Part shown: positions 53,110 through 61,985 of the stretch, one piece after another
How the letters are laid out: each line of letters opens with the position of its first letter
Numbering within the stretch: the first letter of the stretch is position 1
Assembly: GCF_002799245.1 (NCBI RefSeq)
Contig: NZ_NEQV01000005.1
Span: forward strand, 372,001-436,000
Direction of reading: 5' to 3'
Source of the DNA: Stenotrophomonas maltophilia
GTDB lineage: Bacteria; Pseudomonadota; Gammaproteobacteria; Xanthomonadales; Xanthomonadaceae
DNA length: 64,000 nt
Made by a program: the position numbers and the translations under genes
The notes under the pieces: generated by a model
Seen by the model: only the letters and a program-made list of their open reading frames with translations
What the model was told of the DNA's origin: nothing
Databases searched by the model: none

Positions 53110-56100
53110 ATGGCACGTTTCTTCATCGATCGCCCGGTGTTCGCCTGGGTGCTGGCGATCTTCATCATCCTGGCCGGCGTACTGGCGATCCCGCGGCTGG
53201 CGGTGGAGCGCTATCCGGCGGTCGCCCCGCCCAGCGTCAGCATCTATGCCAGCTACCCGGGTGCCAGCCCGCAGACGCTGAACGATGCGGTGGTCGGCCT
53301 GATCGAACGCGAGTTGTCCAGCGTCAAGCACCTGCTGTACTTCGAATCTTCGGTGGACACCTCCGGCGAAGCGTCGATCACCGCGACCTTCAAGCCGGGC
53401 ACCAACCCGGAGCTGGCGCAGGTGGACGTGCAGAACCGGATCAAGGCGATCGAACCGCGGCTGCCGCGCAGCGTGCGCCAGAACGGCCTGTTCGTGGAGG
53501 CCGCCGATTCCGGCTTCCTGATGCTGGTCGGCCTGCGTTCGCCGGATGCCAGCGTCAGCGAGGCGGCGCTGGGTGACTTCATGGCGCGCAACATCATCGA
53601 AGAGCTGCGCCGCATCGATGGCGTCGGCCGCGTGCAGCTGTTCGGTGCCGAGCAGGCGATGCGGGTATGGCTGGACCCGACCCGGTTGACCGGCTACGGC
53701 CTGACCATGGGCGATGTGGCAGCCGCCATCGAGCAGCAGAACCTGGAGATTTCGCCAGGACGCATCGGCGATTCGCCCAGCGTGCCGGGCCAGCGCATCA
53801 CCGTGCCGTTGAGCGCCGACGGCCAGTTGTCCACGCCGGAACAGTTTGCGGCCATCGTGCTGCGCGCCGGGGCCGACGGATCACGGGTGGTGCTGGGCGA
53901 TGTCGCCCGCGTCGAGCTGGGCGCGCAGAGCTATGCATGGGGCACCCGCGAGGACGGCCATCCCGCCACCGCCGCCGGCGTGCAGCTGCGCCCGGGCGCG
54001 AACGCGGTGCGCACCGCTGCGGCGGTGCGTGAACGCATGGCCGAGCTGGCGCCCCTGCTGCCGCGCGGCGTGGAAGCGAGCATTCCGTTCGACACCGCGC
54101 CGTTCGTCAAGGTCTCGATCCAGAAGGTGGTGCAGACGCTGCTGGAGGCGATGCTGCTGGTGTTCGCGGTGATGTACCTGTTCCTGCAGAACTGGCGCTA
54201 CACGCTGATCCCGGCGCTGGTCGCACCGATCGCGCTGCTGGGTACCTTCGCGGTGATGCTGGCGCTGGGCTTCTCGATCAACGTGCTGACCATGTTCGGC
54301 ATGGTGCTGGCGATCGGCATCATCGTCGACGACGCGATCGTGGTGGTCGAAGGCGTGGAACGGATCATGGCTGAGGAGGGGCTGCCGCCGCGCGAGGCCA
54401 CCATCAAGGCAATGCGCGAGCTGACCGGCGCAGTGATCGGCATCACCCTGGTGCTGACCGCGGTGTTCATTCCCATGGCGCTGGCCAGCGGATCGGTGGG
54501 TGCGATCTATCGCCAGTTCACCGTGGCAATGGCAGTGTCGATCCTGTTCTCGGCGCTGCTGGCGTTGAGCCTGACGCCGGCGCTGTGCGCGACCCTGCTG
54601 CGCCCGAACACCCATGGCCATCATGGTCGTGGCGGGCTGTTCGGCGCCTTCAACCGTGGCTTCGAGCGGATGACCGGGCGTTACCAGCGTGGTGTGGCGT
54701 CGGTGCTGCAGCGGAGCGGGCGGGTGATGGGCGTGTTCGCCGCGCTGGTGGCTGCGTTGCTGCTGGGCCTGCACTGGCTGCCGGGCGCGTTCCTGCCGGA
54801 AGAGGACCAGGGCTATTTCATGACCTCGATCCAGCTGCCGGCCGAAGCCACCGCCGAACGCACGCTGGCGGTGGTGGAAGCGTACGAACGGCATGTGGCC
54901 TCGCGCCCGGGCATCGGTTCCAACCAGGCGATCCTCGGTTACAGCTTCTCCGGTTCCGGCCCCAGCGCAGCGCTGACCTACACCATGCTGAAGGACTGGG
55001 GCGAGCGCGCTGGCGCCACCGCCGCCGGTGAAGTGGAGGCCGCGCAGAAGGCGATGGCCGCGGTCGCCGAGGGCGAGGTGATGAGCGTGATGCCGCCGGC
55101 GATCGACAGCCTGGGCCGTTCCTCCGGCTTCTCGCTGGCCCTGCAGGCGCGTAGCGGACAGAGCCAGGCCGAACTGCGCGCGGCCCTGCAGCAGCTGCTG
55201 AAACTGGCCGAGGCCAGTCCGCTGCTGTCCGAAGTGCATGCCGATGGCCTGCCGGCCGGCACCAGCGTGCGGCTGGACATCGACCGGGCCAAGGCCGAGG
55301 CGATGGGCGTGGGCTTCGAGCACATCAGCAGCACGCTGTCGGCGGCGATGGGTTCGCAGTACGTCAACGACTTCCCCAACAAGGGCCGCTTGCAGCAGGT
55401 GATCCTGCAGGCCGATGCACCGCACCGGATGGAACTGGAGGACGTGCTGAAGCTGTACGTGCGCAACAGCGAAGGTGGCATGGTGGCGTTGTCCGAGCTG
55501 GTCACCGCGCACTGGACCGAGGCGCCACTGCAGCTGCAGCGTTATCTCGGGTTCCCGGCACTGAACCTGTCCGGCGCACCGGCCTCCGGCGTGTCGACCG
55601 GCCAGGCCATGGCGGAGATGGAGCGGCTGGCTGGGAAACTGCCCTCTGGCTTTGCCCTGCAATGGACCAGCCAGTCGCTGCAGGAGCGCGAATCGGGGCA
55701 GCAGGCGCCGTGGTTGCTGCTGTTGTCGATGCTGGTGGTGTTCCTGGTGCTGGCGGCGTTGTACGAGAGCTGGTCGATCCCGCTGGCGGTGATGCTGGTG
55801 GTGCCGTTGGGCCTGCTCGGCGCGGTTGCTGCGGTGCTGTTGCGCGGCATGCCCAACGACGTGTTCTTCAAGGTCGGCATGATTACCGTGATCGGGCTGT
55901 CTGCGAAGAACGCGATCCTCATCGTCGAATTCGCGCGGCAGCTGCAGCAGCAGGGGCGCGGCCTGGCCGAGGCGGCATTGGAGGCGGCCAGGCTGCGCCT
56001 GCGGCCGATCGTGATGACCTCGCTGGCATTCGCGCTGGGCGTGGTGCCACTGATGCTGGCGCAGGGCGCGTCGAAGGAAACCCAGCAGGCGATCGGAACC

Positions 56101-56259
56101 GGCGTATTCGGCGGCATGGTCAGTGCGACCGTGCTGGCCGTGTTCTTCGTGCCGGTCTTCTATGTAGTGGTGCAGGGGGCGCGGCAGTGGATCGCGCAGC
56201 GCCTGCGCAGGCGCCGGCCGATGCCGGAAGGAACCGTGGATGGAACGGAACATCGTTGA
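53110..56259 (+). CDS. smeZ: RND (HAE1) multidrug efflux pump (SmeZ-like)
   Basis: 1049 residues, proton-driven inner-membrane trimer. MARFFIDRPVFAWVLAIFIIL is the typical first helix; the proton-relay DD pair is in GMVLAIGIIVDDAIVVVEGVER and its partner lysine in GLSAKNAILIVEFA; two large periplasmic loops are present. In S. maltophilia the pump with this two-component neighbour exports aminoglycosides and other drugs; substrate range here is inferred. The last 20 bases overlap the next gene. Confidence 0.92.
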   Translation: MARFFIDRPVFAWVLAIFIILAGVLAIPRLAVERYPAVAPPSVSIYASYPGASPQTLNDAVVGLIERELSSVKHLLYFESSVDTSGEASITATFKPGTNPELAQVDVQNRIKAIEPRLPRSVRQNGLFVEAADSGFLMLVGLRSPDASVSEAALGDFMARNIIEELRRIDGVGRVQLFGAEQAMRVWLDPTRLTGYGLTMGDVAAAIEQQNLEISPGRIGDSPSVPGQRITVPLSADGQLSTPEQFAAIVLRAGADGSRVVLGDVARVELGAQSYAWGTREDGHPATAAGVQLRPGANAVRTAAAVRERMAELAPLLPRGVEASIPFDTAPFVKVSIQKVVQTLLEAMLLVFAVMYLFLQNWRYTLIPALVAPIALLGTFAVMLALGFSINVLTMFGMVLAIGIIVDDAIVVVEGVERIMAEEGLPPREATIKAMRELTGAVIGITLVLTAVFIPMALASGSVGAIYRQFTVAMAVSILFSALLALSLTPALCATLLRPNTHGHHGRGGLFGAFNRGFERMTGRYQRGVASVLQRSGRVMGVFAALVAALLLGLHWLPGAFLPEEDQGYFMTSIQLPAEATAERTLAVVEAYERHVASRPGIGSNQAILGYSFSGSGPSAALTYTMLKDWGERAGATAAGEVEAAQKAMAAVAEGEVMSVMPPAIDSLGRSSGFSLALQARSGQSQAELRAALQQLLKLAEASPLLSEVHADGLPAGTSVRLDIDRAKAEAMGVGFEHISSTLSAAMGSQYVNDFPNKGRLQQVILQADAPHRMELEDVLKLYVRNSEGGMVALSELVTAHWTEAPLQLQRYLGFPALNLSGAPASGVSTGQAMAEMERLAGKLPSGFALQWTSQSLQERESGQQAPWLLLLSMLVVFLVLAALYESWSIPLAVMLVVPLGLLGAVAAVLLRGMPNDVFFKVGMITVIGLSAKNAILIVEFARQLQQQGRGLAEAALEAARLRLRPIVMTSLAFALGVVPLMLAQGASKETQQAIGTGVFGGMVSATVLAVFFVPVFYVVVQGARQWIAQRLRRRRPMPEGTVDGTEHR

Positions 56260-56632
56260 AGATCTGCACGAGCCCCAGCTGAAAGCACTGGAGCAGCGCC
56301 TGTGCGCAGCGCTGCTGGAGAATGATCACGATGCGCTGACCGCGCTGGTGTCGCCGGCCTTGTTCATGATGGATGGCCACGGCGGCCGCATGCTTGACCT
56401 GCCCTGGCTGGGCGATTGGTTGGCCGGTGGCCTGCAGGTGCGGAGCCTGCAGCTGCACGCGGTGGAAACGCTGCTGTGTGGCCGCCTGGCATTGCTGTCC
56501 AGCGACGTGCGGTTGTCGGTGTGGCGGCAGGGCCAGGAGCACGAGGTGACACTGCGCCTGTTGCGGGTGTGGACCTGCAGTTCCGGTGACAGTGGCGCAC
56601 AGCTGCTGTCGATGGCGGTGCTGGCCGCGTGA
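56240..56632 (+). CDS. NTF2/SnoaL-like small protein overlapping smeZ
   Basis: 130 residues: MERNIVEDLHEPQLKALEQRLCAALLENDHDALTALVSPALFMMDGHGGRM resembles the DUF4440/SnoaL-like fold (cone with a helix pair, then beta sheet). The ATG lies inside the end of the pump gene (20-base overlap), so it is co-translated with the pump. Function unknown; could bind a small ligand. Confidence 0.75.
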   Translation: MERNIVEDLHEPQLKALEQRLCAALLENDHDALTALVSPALFMMDGHGGRMLDLPWLGDWLAGGLQVRSLQLHAVETLLCGRLALLSSDVRLSVWRQGQEHEVTLRLLRVWTCSSGDSGAQLLSMAVLAA

Positions 56633-56715
56633 GTGCGGTCAGGCCGCTTTCAGGCCCTGCTCACCGCCAGGTGGTAGGGTCGAGCATCCCAGTAGTGTCG
56701 ACAAGGAGTCGAGCC

Positions 56716-57408
56716 ATGCGTGTAGTTCCCAGTCTGTTGGCAGCCTCCCTCGGGTTGGTCCTGGCCGCGTGCCAGCCGGCCCAGCCGCCCGCTGCAAGCG
56801 GCAATGACGCCCCGCCTGCCACGCCGCAGCCGGCCGCCGGCACCGCCGGTGGCAGCGAGACCGCCTACCAGTGTGGTGACCTGAGCGTGCGCGCGACGTT
56901 CAATGGCGAGGATGCGGCCACGGTGGTGATCGGCGACCGTAGCTTCGCCATGACCTCCGAGCGTGCGGCGTCCGGCGCCAGGTACGGTGATGGCCAGGGC
57001 AACAGCTTCTGGACCAAGGGCAGCGACGACGGCCTGCTGAGCCTGAAGGGCGAGGCCGATCGCGAGTGCCATGCGGTGGAAGCCACCGAAGGCGATGGCA
57101 GTGCAGGCAATGCCGCGTTTCGTGCCACCGGCAATGAGCCCGGCTGGCTTGCTGTCGTCGATGGCGATGCGCCGGGCCTGCAGGTGGAAGTCGACTATGG
57201 CGAGCGTCGCTTCGACGTCGCCAAGCCCACCGAAGGTGCTGACGGCTGGAGCGGGAAGGCGTCCGATGGCACCGACGTCAAGCTCAGCTTCCAGCGCACT
57301 ACCTGCCAGGATGACATGAGTGGCGAGGCGTTCGACGCCAAGGTGAATCTGACCATCGGCACGCGCCAGTACCACGGCTGCGGCAATTTCGGCGCGAAGC
57401 AGCCGTAA
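56716..57408 (+). CDS. Lipoprotein with MliC-like lysozyme-inhibitor domain
   Basis: 230 residues. AAGGAG precedes the ATG. Lipobox LVLAAC at about residue 19, then a Pro/Ala-rich linker. Residues about 50-120 (YQCGDLSVRATF, ERAASGARYGDGQGNSFWTKG) follow the MliC pattern of C-type lysozyme inhibitors; the second half (FRATGNEPGWLAVV onward) is a separate beta domain. It would protect peptidoglycan from host lysozyme. Moderately sure of the first domain. Confidence 0.78.
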   Translation: MRVVPSLLAASLGLVLAACQPAQPPAASGNDAPPATPQPAAGTAGGSETAYQCGDLSVRATFNGEDAATVVIGDRSFAMTSERAASGARYGDGQGNSFWTKGSDDGLLSLKGEADRECHAVEATEGDGSAGNAAFRATGNEPGWLAVVDGDAPGLQVEVDYGERRFDVAKPTEGADGWSGKASDGTDVKLSFQRTTCQDDMSGEAFDAKVNLTIGTRQYHGCGNFGAKQP

Positions 57409-57415
57409 GCCATCT

Positions 57416-57488
57416 GTAGAGCCGAGCCCACGCTCGGCTGCGGTGCCTGTGCAGAGCACGAAGCAGCCGAGCGTGGGCTCGGCTCTAC
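57416..57488. repeat. SMAG palindrome dimer
   Basis: GTAGAGCCGAGCCCACGCTC to GAGCGTGGGCTCGGCTCTAC, between convergent lipoprotein genes. Confidence 0.88.
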
Positions 57489-57503
57489 ATCAACATTGCC
57501 GGC

Positions 57504-58058
57504 TCAGCCCCCGCAGGGCTTCAGGTCCAGCTCGAACACCAGGTCGTAGCGGCTGTTGATCCCGATCAGCGCTGCACGGATCGCGCAGTCGTCGCGATGG
57601 CGCGCGACCAGATCGGTGAAGATCTTCTCGCGGCCTTCGCAGTACCTGGCGCCGGCTTCTTCCAGTTCGCGGCGACGCTCGTCGTCGTACGCCTCTTCGC
57701 CAGCGAAATGCTGGCAGGTGTTCTCGCGTGCGAGGAAGGCCTGCACATCGGCCGGCATCGTGCAGTAGATGCGCACGTCCTCGACGTCATACACATCCTC
57801 CGGGACCGGGCAGCCGGCTGCCGCACGTGCCTTGTCCAGCGCCTCGTCGCCCGAGGGCAGACCGGTCGATGGCTCCGCTTCGGCGGTGGCCTCCACGGCG
57901 GCCGGTGCTTCCGCCGCCGGCGCGGCCGTCACGGCCGGTTCGGCCGGCGTGCTGCCCGGGGCGGCATCCGCGGTGCTGTGCGCTGCCTGCGGCGAACACG
58001 CCGCAAGCAGGGACAGGCAGCCGATCAGCGCAAGGCGCTTAGTCGGCACGGCCGGCAA
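57504..58058 (-). CDS. Predicted lipoprotein of unknown function
   Basis: 184 residues. Signal [21 protein letters not shown] with lipobox, then a long Ala/Pro/Glu-rich linker (about 25-70) and a compact C-terminal region with six cysteines ([39 protein letters not shown]). The cysteines suggest disulfides. Starts inside the end of efpL (20-base overlap). No family recognised. Confidence 0.72.
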   Translation of the reverse strand: MPAVPTKRLALIGCLSLLAACSPQAAHSTADAAPGSTPAEPAVTAAPAAEAPAAVEATAEAEPSTGLPSGDEALDKARAAAGCPVPEDVYDVEDVRIYCTMPADVQAFLARENTCQHFAGEEAYDDERRRELEEAGARYCEGREKIFTDLVARHRDDCAIRAALIGINSRYDLVFELDLKPCGG

Positions 58059-58605
58059 ACTCGCCCGTGGCGGTGTTCACCAGCACGCGTTCGCCGTTGA
58101 CGATGTACTCCGGCACCATGATCTCGATACCGGTGTTGAGCTTGGCCGGCTTCGGGCGCTTGGTGGCGGTGCCGCCCTTCAGTTCCGGCGGGGTCTCGAT
58201 CACTTCCAGCACCACCGAGGCCGGCAGCTGGATCGCCACCGGCTGCTCGTCGATGACCTGCACGTAGATGCCGGTCAGGCCGTCGGTGATGTAGCCGGCG
58301 TCGTCGCCGATCACGTCCGCGTCCAGGGTGTAGGGGGTGTAGTCCTCGTCGTCGAGGAACACGAAGGCATCGCCGTCCTTGTACGAATAGGTGGACTGGC
58401 GGCGCAGCAGCTCGACCTCGACCAGGTTGTCGTCGGCATCGAAGCTGGCGTCGAGCTTGTTGCCGCCCGGCACGCTGTACATGATGAAGCGGAAGCGGAC
58501 GTTGCCGCCGCGACCCTGCGGCGAGCTGCGCTCGATGTCGCGGATCTGGTACACGCCGTTGTTGTACTCGACGACGTTGCCCTTCTTGATGTCGTTGGCT
58601 TTCAT
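58039..58605 (-). CDS. yeiP: EF-P paralogue EfpL/YeiP
   Basis: 188 residues, three beta domains like EF-P. It has YeiP features rather than EF-P ones: N-terminal [20 protein letters not shown], a loop SSPQGRGGN with R32 at the place of the modified lysine of [13 protein letters not shown], and C-terminal [10 protein letters not shown]. EfpL helps ribosomes through proline-rich and some other stalling motifs without needing a modified lysine. Its neighbour downstream encodes an Ala/Pro-rich lipoprotein. Confidence 0.9.
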   Translation of the reverse strand: MKANDIKKGNVVEYNNGVYQIRDIERSSPQGRGGNVRFRFIMYSVPGGNKLDASFDADDNLVEVELLRRQSTYSYKDGDAFVFLDDEDYTPYTLDADVIGDDAGYITDGLTGIYVQVIDEQPVAIQLPASVVLEVIETPPELKGGTATKRPKPAKLNTGIEIMVPEYIVNGERVLVNTATGEFAGRAD

Positions 58606-58654
58606 GGTGATCTAGGTCGTTGGGGGAGGGCGCCGTCCCGGCGCCCGGGGGGAA

Positions 58655-59425
58655 TCACTTCGGAGCGAGGCGGGTAGCGCCGTCCAGGCGGATGGTCTCG
58701 CCGTTGAGGTAGGTGTTGCCGAGGATGTAGCCGACCAGGCTGGCGAAGTCTTCCGGCTTGCCCAGGCGCGACGGGAACGGAATCGACGCGGCCAGTGACT
58801 GCTGCACGGCTTCGGGCATGCCGTCGACCATCGGCGTCCAGAACACGCCCGGGGCGATGGTATTGACGCGGATGCCAAAGCGCGAGAGTTCGCGTGCCAT
58901 CGGCAACGTCATCGACACCACGCCGCCCTTGCTGGCGGCATAGGCGGCCTGGCCGATCTGGCCTTCATAGGCGGCGATGCTGGCGGTGTTGATGATCACG
59001 CCGCGCTCGCCGTCGGTGCCGGCTTCGTTGTGCTGCATGCGATTGGCAGCGGCCTTGGCGACGTTGAAGCTGCCGACCAGGTTGACCATCACCGTGCCCT
59101 GGAAACCGGCCAGCGGCATCGGGCCCTCCTTGCCCAGCACGCGGCCGGCGCCGAGGATGCCGGCACAGTTCATCGCAACGTTCAGGCCGCCGAGGAAATC
59201 GTGGGCCTGGTCAATGGCCGCGGTCACGGCTGCCTCGTCGCTGACGTTGACGTTGAAATAGCGGGCCTTGTCGGCACCCAGCCCGGCAACGGCGGCAGCG
59301 CCCTTGTCGTCGTTGAGGTCGAACAGGGCGACCTTGCCGCCTTGGGCGACGAGGTGCTGGGCCACGGCCAGGCCGAGGCCGGAGACGCCGCCAGTGATCA
59401 CGGCACGTACGGAAGACAGCTGCAT
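58655..59425 (-). CDS. 3-hydroxyacyl-CoA dehydrogenase, SDR type
   Basis: 256 residues. NAD-binding TGGVSGLGLA, NCAGILGAG, and catalytic Tyr/Lys in YAASKGG. The SPIAAYEGQIGQAAYAASKGG-like middle (here TASIAAYEGQIGQAA) and the C-terminal NGETIRLDGATR match type-II hydroxyacyl-CoA dehydrogenases acting on short or branched acyl-CoA. Lies beside HMG-CoA lyase and an enoyl-CoA hydratase, so it likely serves branched-chain amino acid breakdown. Confidence 0.87.
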   Translation of the reverse strand: MQLSSVRAVITGGVSGLGLAVAQHLVAQGGKVALFDLNDDKGAAAVAGLGADKARYFNVNVSDEAAVTAAIDQAHDFLGGLNVAMNCAGILGAGRVLGKEGPMPLAGFQGTVMVNLVGSFNVAKAAANRMQHNEAGTDGERGVIINTASIAAYEGQIGQAAYAASKGGVVSMTLPMARELSRFGIRVNTIAPGVFWTPMVDGMPEAVQQSLAASIPFPSRLGKPEDFASLVGYILGNTYLNGETIRLDGATRLAPK

Positions 59426-59525
59426 TGCACGGTCCTGCAGGTTCGAGAACCGCCGATTCTAACGGAAGCTGCGACTGTCGCCGTTGTGCACTGCGCCGCC
59501 TTTGCGGGGCGGCGCAGTGCGGTGG

Positions 59526-60422
59526 TCAACCGGCGGCGGCCAGCGCCTGCCCGGTACGGCTGGCGGTGGCACGGCCGAGCAGGCCGGCCAGCCAGCGCCC
59601 GGTCTCGGCCAGTGCCGGCAGGTCCACGCCGCTGTCCAGGCCCAGGCCCTGCAGCAGATAGACCACGTCTTCGCTGGCCACATTGCCGCTGGCGCCCTTG
59701 GCATACGGGCAGCCGCCAGCACCGGACACTGCGCTGTCGACCACGCGCACCCCTTCCTCCAGGCAGCTGGCGATGTTGGCGATGGCCTGCCCATAGGTGT
59801 CGTGGAAGTGCACGGCCAGTGCTTCCATCGGGATCTCGGCGGCAACCGCCTGCAGCATCGCCCGTGCCTTGCGCGGGGTGCCGACGCCGATGGTGTCGCC
59901 CAGCGAGATTTCGTAACAACCCATCTGGTGCAGGGCGCGCGCCACCCGCACCACGTCGGCCAGCGGCACCTCGCCCTGGTAGGGGCAGCCGAGCACGGTG
60001 GAGACATAGCCGCGCACGCGCACGCCATCGGCGGCGGCACGGCGCAGGATCGGCTCGAAGCGGGCCAGCGATTCGTCGATGCCGGCATTGGTGTTGGTGC
60101 GATTGAATGCTTCGGACGCGGCGGTGAACACCGCCACTTCCTCCACGCCCACCGCACGGGCGCGGTCGTAGCCCTGTTCGTTCGGCACCAGCACCGGGTA
60201 ATGGATGCCCGGCCGGCGCTGGATGCCGGCGTAGACCTCGGCGGCGTCGGCCAGCTGCGGGATCCACTTCGGGCTGACGAAGCTGGTTGCCTCGATGCTG
60301 CGCAGGCCGGTGGCCGACAGGCGGTTGATCAGTTCGATCTTGTCGGCGGTGGACACCGACTGCTTTTCGTTCTGCAGCCCGTCACGCGGGCCGACCTCGA
60401 CGATGCGGACGTAATCGCTCAT
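59526..60422 (-). CDS. mvaB: Hydroxymethylglutaryl-CoA lyase
   Basis: Splits HMG-CoA to acetoacetate and acetyl-CoA, the last step of leucine degradation. 298 residues: N-terminal IVEVGPRDGLQNE, metal-binding HFHDTYGQ, and the glycine loop with catalytic cysteine, GAGGCPYAKGASGNVASEDV. Overlaps the VOC gene upstream by four bases. Confidence 0.94.
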   Translation of the reverse strand: MSDYVRIVEVGPRDGLQNEKQSVSTADKIELINRLSATGLRSIEATSFVSPKWIPQLADAAEVYAGIQRRPGIHYPVLVPNEQGYDRARAVGVEEVAVFTAASEAFNRTNTNAGIDESLARFEPILRRAAADGVRVRGYVSTVLGCPYQGEVPLADVVRVARALHQMGCYEISLGDTIGVGTPRKARAMLQAVAAEIPMEALAVHFHDTYGQAIANIASCLEEGVRVVDSAVSGAGGCPYAKGASGNVASEDVVYLLQGLGLDSGVDLPALAETGRWLAGLLGRATASRTGQALAAAG

Positions 60423-60820
60423 GCGGCTGCCCCATCGGCGGGGCGGTGGCAGACCGCCTCGATGTTGTTGCCGTCCGGGTCGAGCACGAAGGCACCGTAG
60501 TAGTCCGGGTGGTACCAGGGGCGCAGGCCCGGGGCGCCGTTGTCGCGGCCGCCGGCGGCAAGGGCTGCGGCATGGAACGCGTCGACCTGGGTGCGGCTGG
60601 CGCAGGCGAAGGCCACATGCACGCCATGGCTGGCGCTGCCACCATTGCCGAGCCAGAAGAAGGGCTTGCCCTCGCTGCCGAAGCCGATGTGGTCGTGCGC
60701 GCCGGTCTGTTCGGCGGTGACTTCCATCACCACGCCGATCTGCAGCGGCGCCAGTGCCTGCAGGAAGAAGGACTTGCTGCGCGCCAGGTCGGCGCTGGTC
60801 AAACCAAGATGATCGAGCAT
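60419..60820 (-). CDS. VOC-superfamily (glyoxalase-like) protein
   Basis: 133 residues from ATG 60820, two bases after the enoyl-CoA hydratase stop. Paired beta-alpha-beta-beta-beta modules with candidate metal ligands in LDHLGLTSADLARS, GVHVAFAC and DPDGNNIEAV. Wedged between hydratase and HMG-CoA lyase in one operon; its own reaction is unknown, perhaps an epimerase or detoxifying step. Confidence 0.85.
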   Translation of the reverse strand: MLDHLGLTSADLARSKSFFLQALAPLQIGVVMEVTAEQTGAHDHIGFGSEGKPFFWLGNGGSASHGVHVAFACASRTQVDAFHAAALAAGGRDNGAPGLRPWYHPDYYGAFVLDPDGNNIEAVCHRPADGAAA

Positions 60821-60822
60821 GT

Positions 60823-61611
60823 TCAGGCTTCCGTGACCCAATGGGGGGCGCGCTTGTCGAGGAAGGCGCCCAGGCCTTCCTGGCCCTCGGCGGACACCCG
60901 CAGGCGCGCGATCAGGGCGGCATTATCCCGATCCAGGGCGTCGCGGTCATGACTGTCGCGGACCTGCCGCACCAGCTGCTTGGCGGTGGCCGAGGCGATC
61001 GGGCCGGCCTTGTCGAGCAGGGCCAGCTGGCGCTCCAGTGCTTCGTCCAGGCGCTCGGGCTCGACCAGCTGGTGGACCAGGCCGATGCGCAGCGCGGTGT
61101 CGGCATCGAAGTGCTCGCCGGTGGCGAACCAGCGGCGCGCCTGGCGCGGGCCGATGGCCTCGATCACGTAGGGCGAGATCACCGCCGGCAGCAGGCCCAG
61201 GCGGCTTTCGGTCAGGCCGAAGCGGGCCGAGCTGCTGGCGATGGCGATGTCGCAGCAGGCCACCAGGCCGACGCCGCCACCGAAGGCCGCGCCGTGGACC
61301 CGGGCCAGGGTCGGCTTGGGCAGTTCGTCCAGGGTGCGCATCAGCCGTGCCAGGGCCAGCGAGTCCTCGCGGTTGTCGGCCTCGCTGGCCGCGGCCATGC
61401 CGCGCATCCACTGCATGTCGGCGCCGGCCGAGAAGGACGCGCCGTGGCCGGCCACCACCACCGCGCGCACCGCATCATCGCGCCCGGCGGCTTCCAGGGC
61501 AGCGGTCAGCCGCGCGATCAGGCTGGCGTCAAAGGCGTTGTGCAGCTCCGGCCGGTTCAGCCAGAGGGTGAGGACAGCGCCACGGCGCTCGATCTGCAAA
61601 GCATCGTTCAT
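60823..61611 (-). CDS. Enoyl-CoA hydratase, probable methylglutaconyl-CoA hydratase
   Basis: 262 residues, crotonase fold. Oxyanion-hole segments GASFSAGADMQWM and HGAAFGGGVGLVACCDIA; RFGLTESRLGLLPAVISPYV is typical of LiuC-like hydratases. Context with HMG-CoA lyase supports the 3-methylglutaconyl-CoA to HMG-CoA step of leucine breakdown. First visible gene of this operon; the matching acyl-CoA dehydrogenase and carboxylase genes are not in the window. Confidence 0.85.
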   Translation of the reverse strand: MNDALQIERRGAVLTLWLNRPELHNAFDASLIARLTAALEAAGRDDAVRAVVVAGHGASFSAGADMQWMRGMAAASEADNREDSLALARLMRTLDELPKPTLARVHGAAFGGGVGLVACCDIAIASSSARFGLTESRLGLLPAVISPYVIEAIGPRQARRWFATGEHFDADTALRIGLVHQLVEPERLDEALERQLALLDKAGPIASATAKQLVRQVRDSHDRDALDRDNAALIARLRVSAEGQEGLGAFLDKRAPHWVTEA

Positions 61612-61689
61612 GGGATTCCAGGGTCACTCCATACCTGTATGGATCATAGCGGGCCATTGGTCATGGGCCATGACGCGGCGCGGGAATGT

Positions 61690-61709
61690 TAGAATCGAGA
61701 ACCATTTAC
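61690..61709 (+). promoter_or_regulatory. Promoter region with a Fur-like site before feoA
   Basis: TAGAAT (61690-61695) could be a -10, and ATCGAGAACCATTTAC (61694-61709) partly matches the Fur consensus (GAGAACCATT against GATAATCATT). It lies 22 bases before feoA. Similarity is modest. Confidence 0.4.
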
Positions 61710-61730
61710 ATCCAGCAGAGAACACGCTAG

Positions 61731-61985
61731 ATGACGCTGTCCGAACTGCCGCTGCACACCTCGGCCGTGGTCGAGTCCGTGCAGGACCTGCATGCCAACG
61801 ATGCCATCGCCCGTCGCCTGCGCGAGCTGGGTTTCGTGAAGGGCGAGGAAGTGCGCCTGGTGGCCAAGGGCCCGGTGGGGGGCGAGCCGCTGCTGGTGCA
61901 GGTCGGGTTCACCCGGTTCGCGCTGCGGATCAGTGAAGCCAAGCGCGTCGTGGTCGACGCCGCCAGCCAGGAACGACGTGCATGA
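61731..61985 (+). CDS. feoA: Ferrous iron transport protein A
   Basis: 84 residues, SH3-like small cytoplasmic protein required for FeoB activity: LRELGFVKGEEVRLVAKGPVGGEPLLVQVG and FALRISEAKRV are typical. Overlaps feoB by four bases (ATGA). Confidence 0.93.
   Translation: MTLSELPLHTSAVVESVQDLHANDAIARRLRELGFVKGEEVRLVAKGPVGGEPLLVQVGFTRFALRISEAKRVVVDAASQERRA

Noticed and set aside
51926-56259. Assignment as SmeABC, which also has a two-component neighbour (SmeSR)
   Set aside because: SmeABC has an outer-membrane protein gene after the pump; here an NTF2-like gene follows, which fits SmeYZ better.
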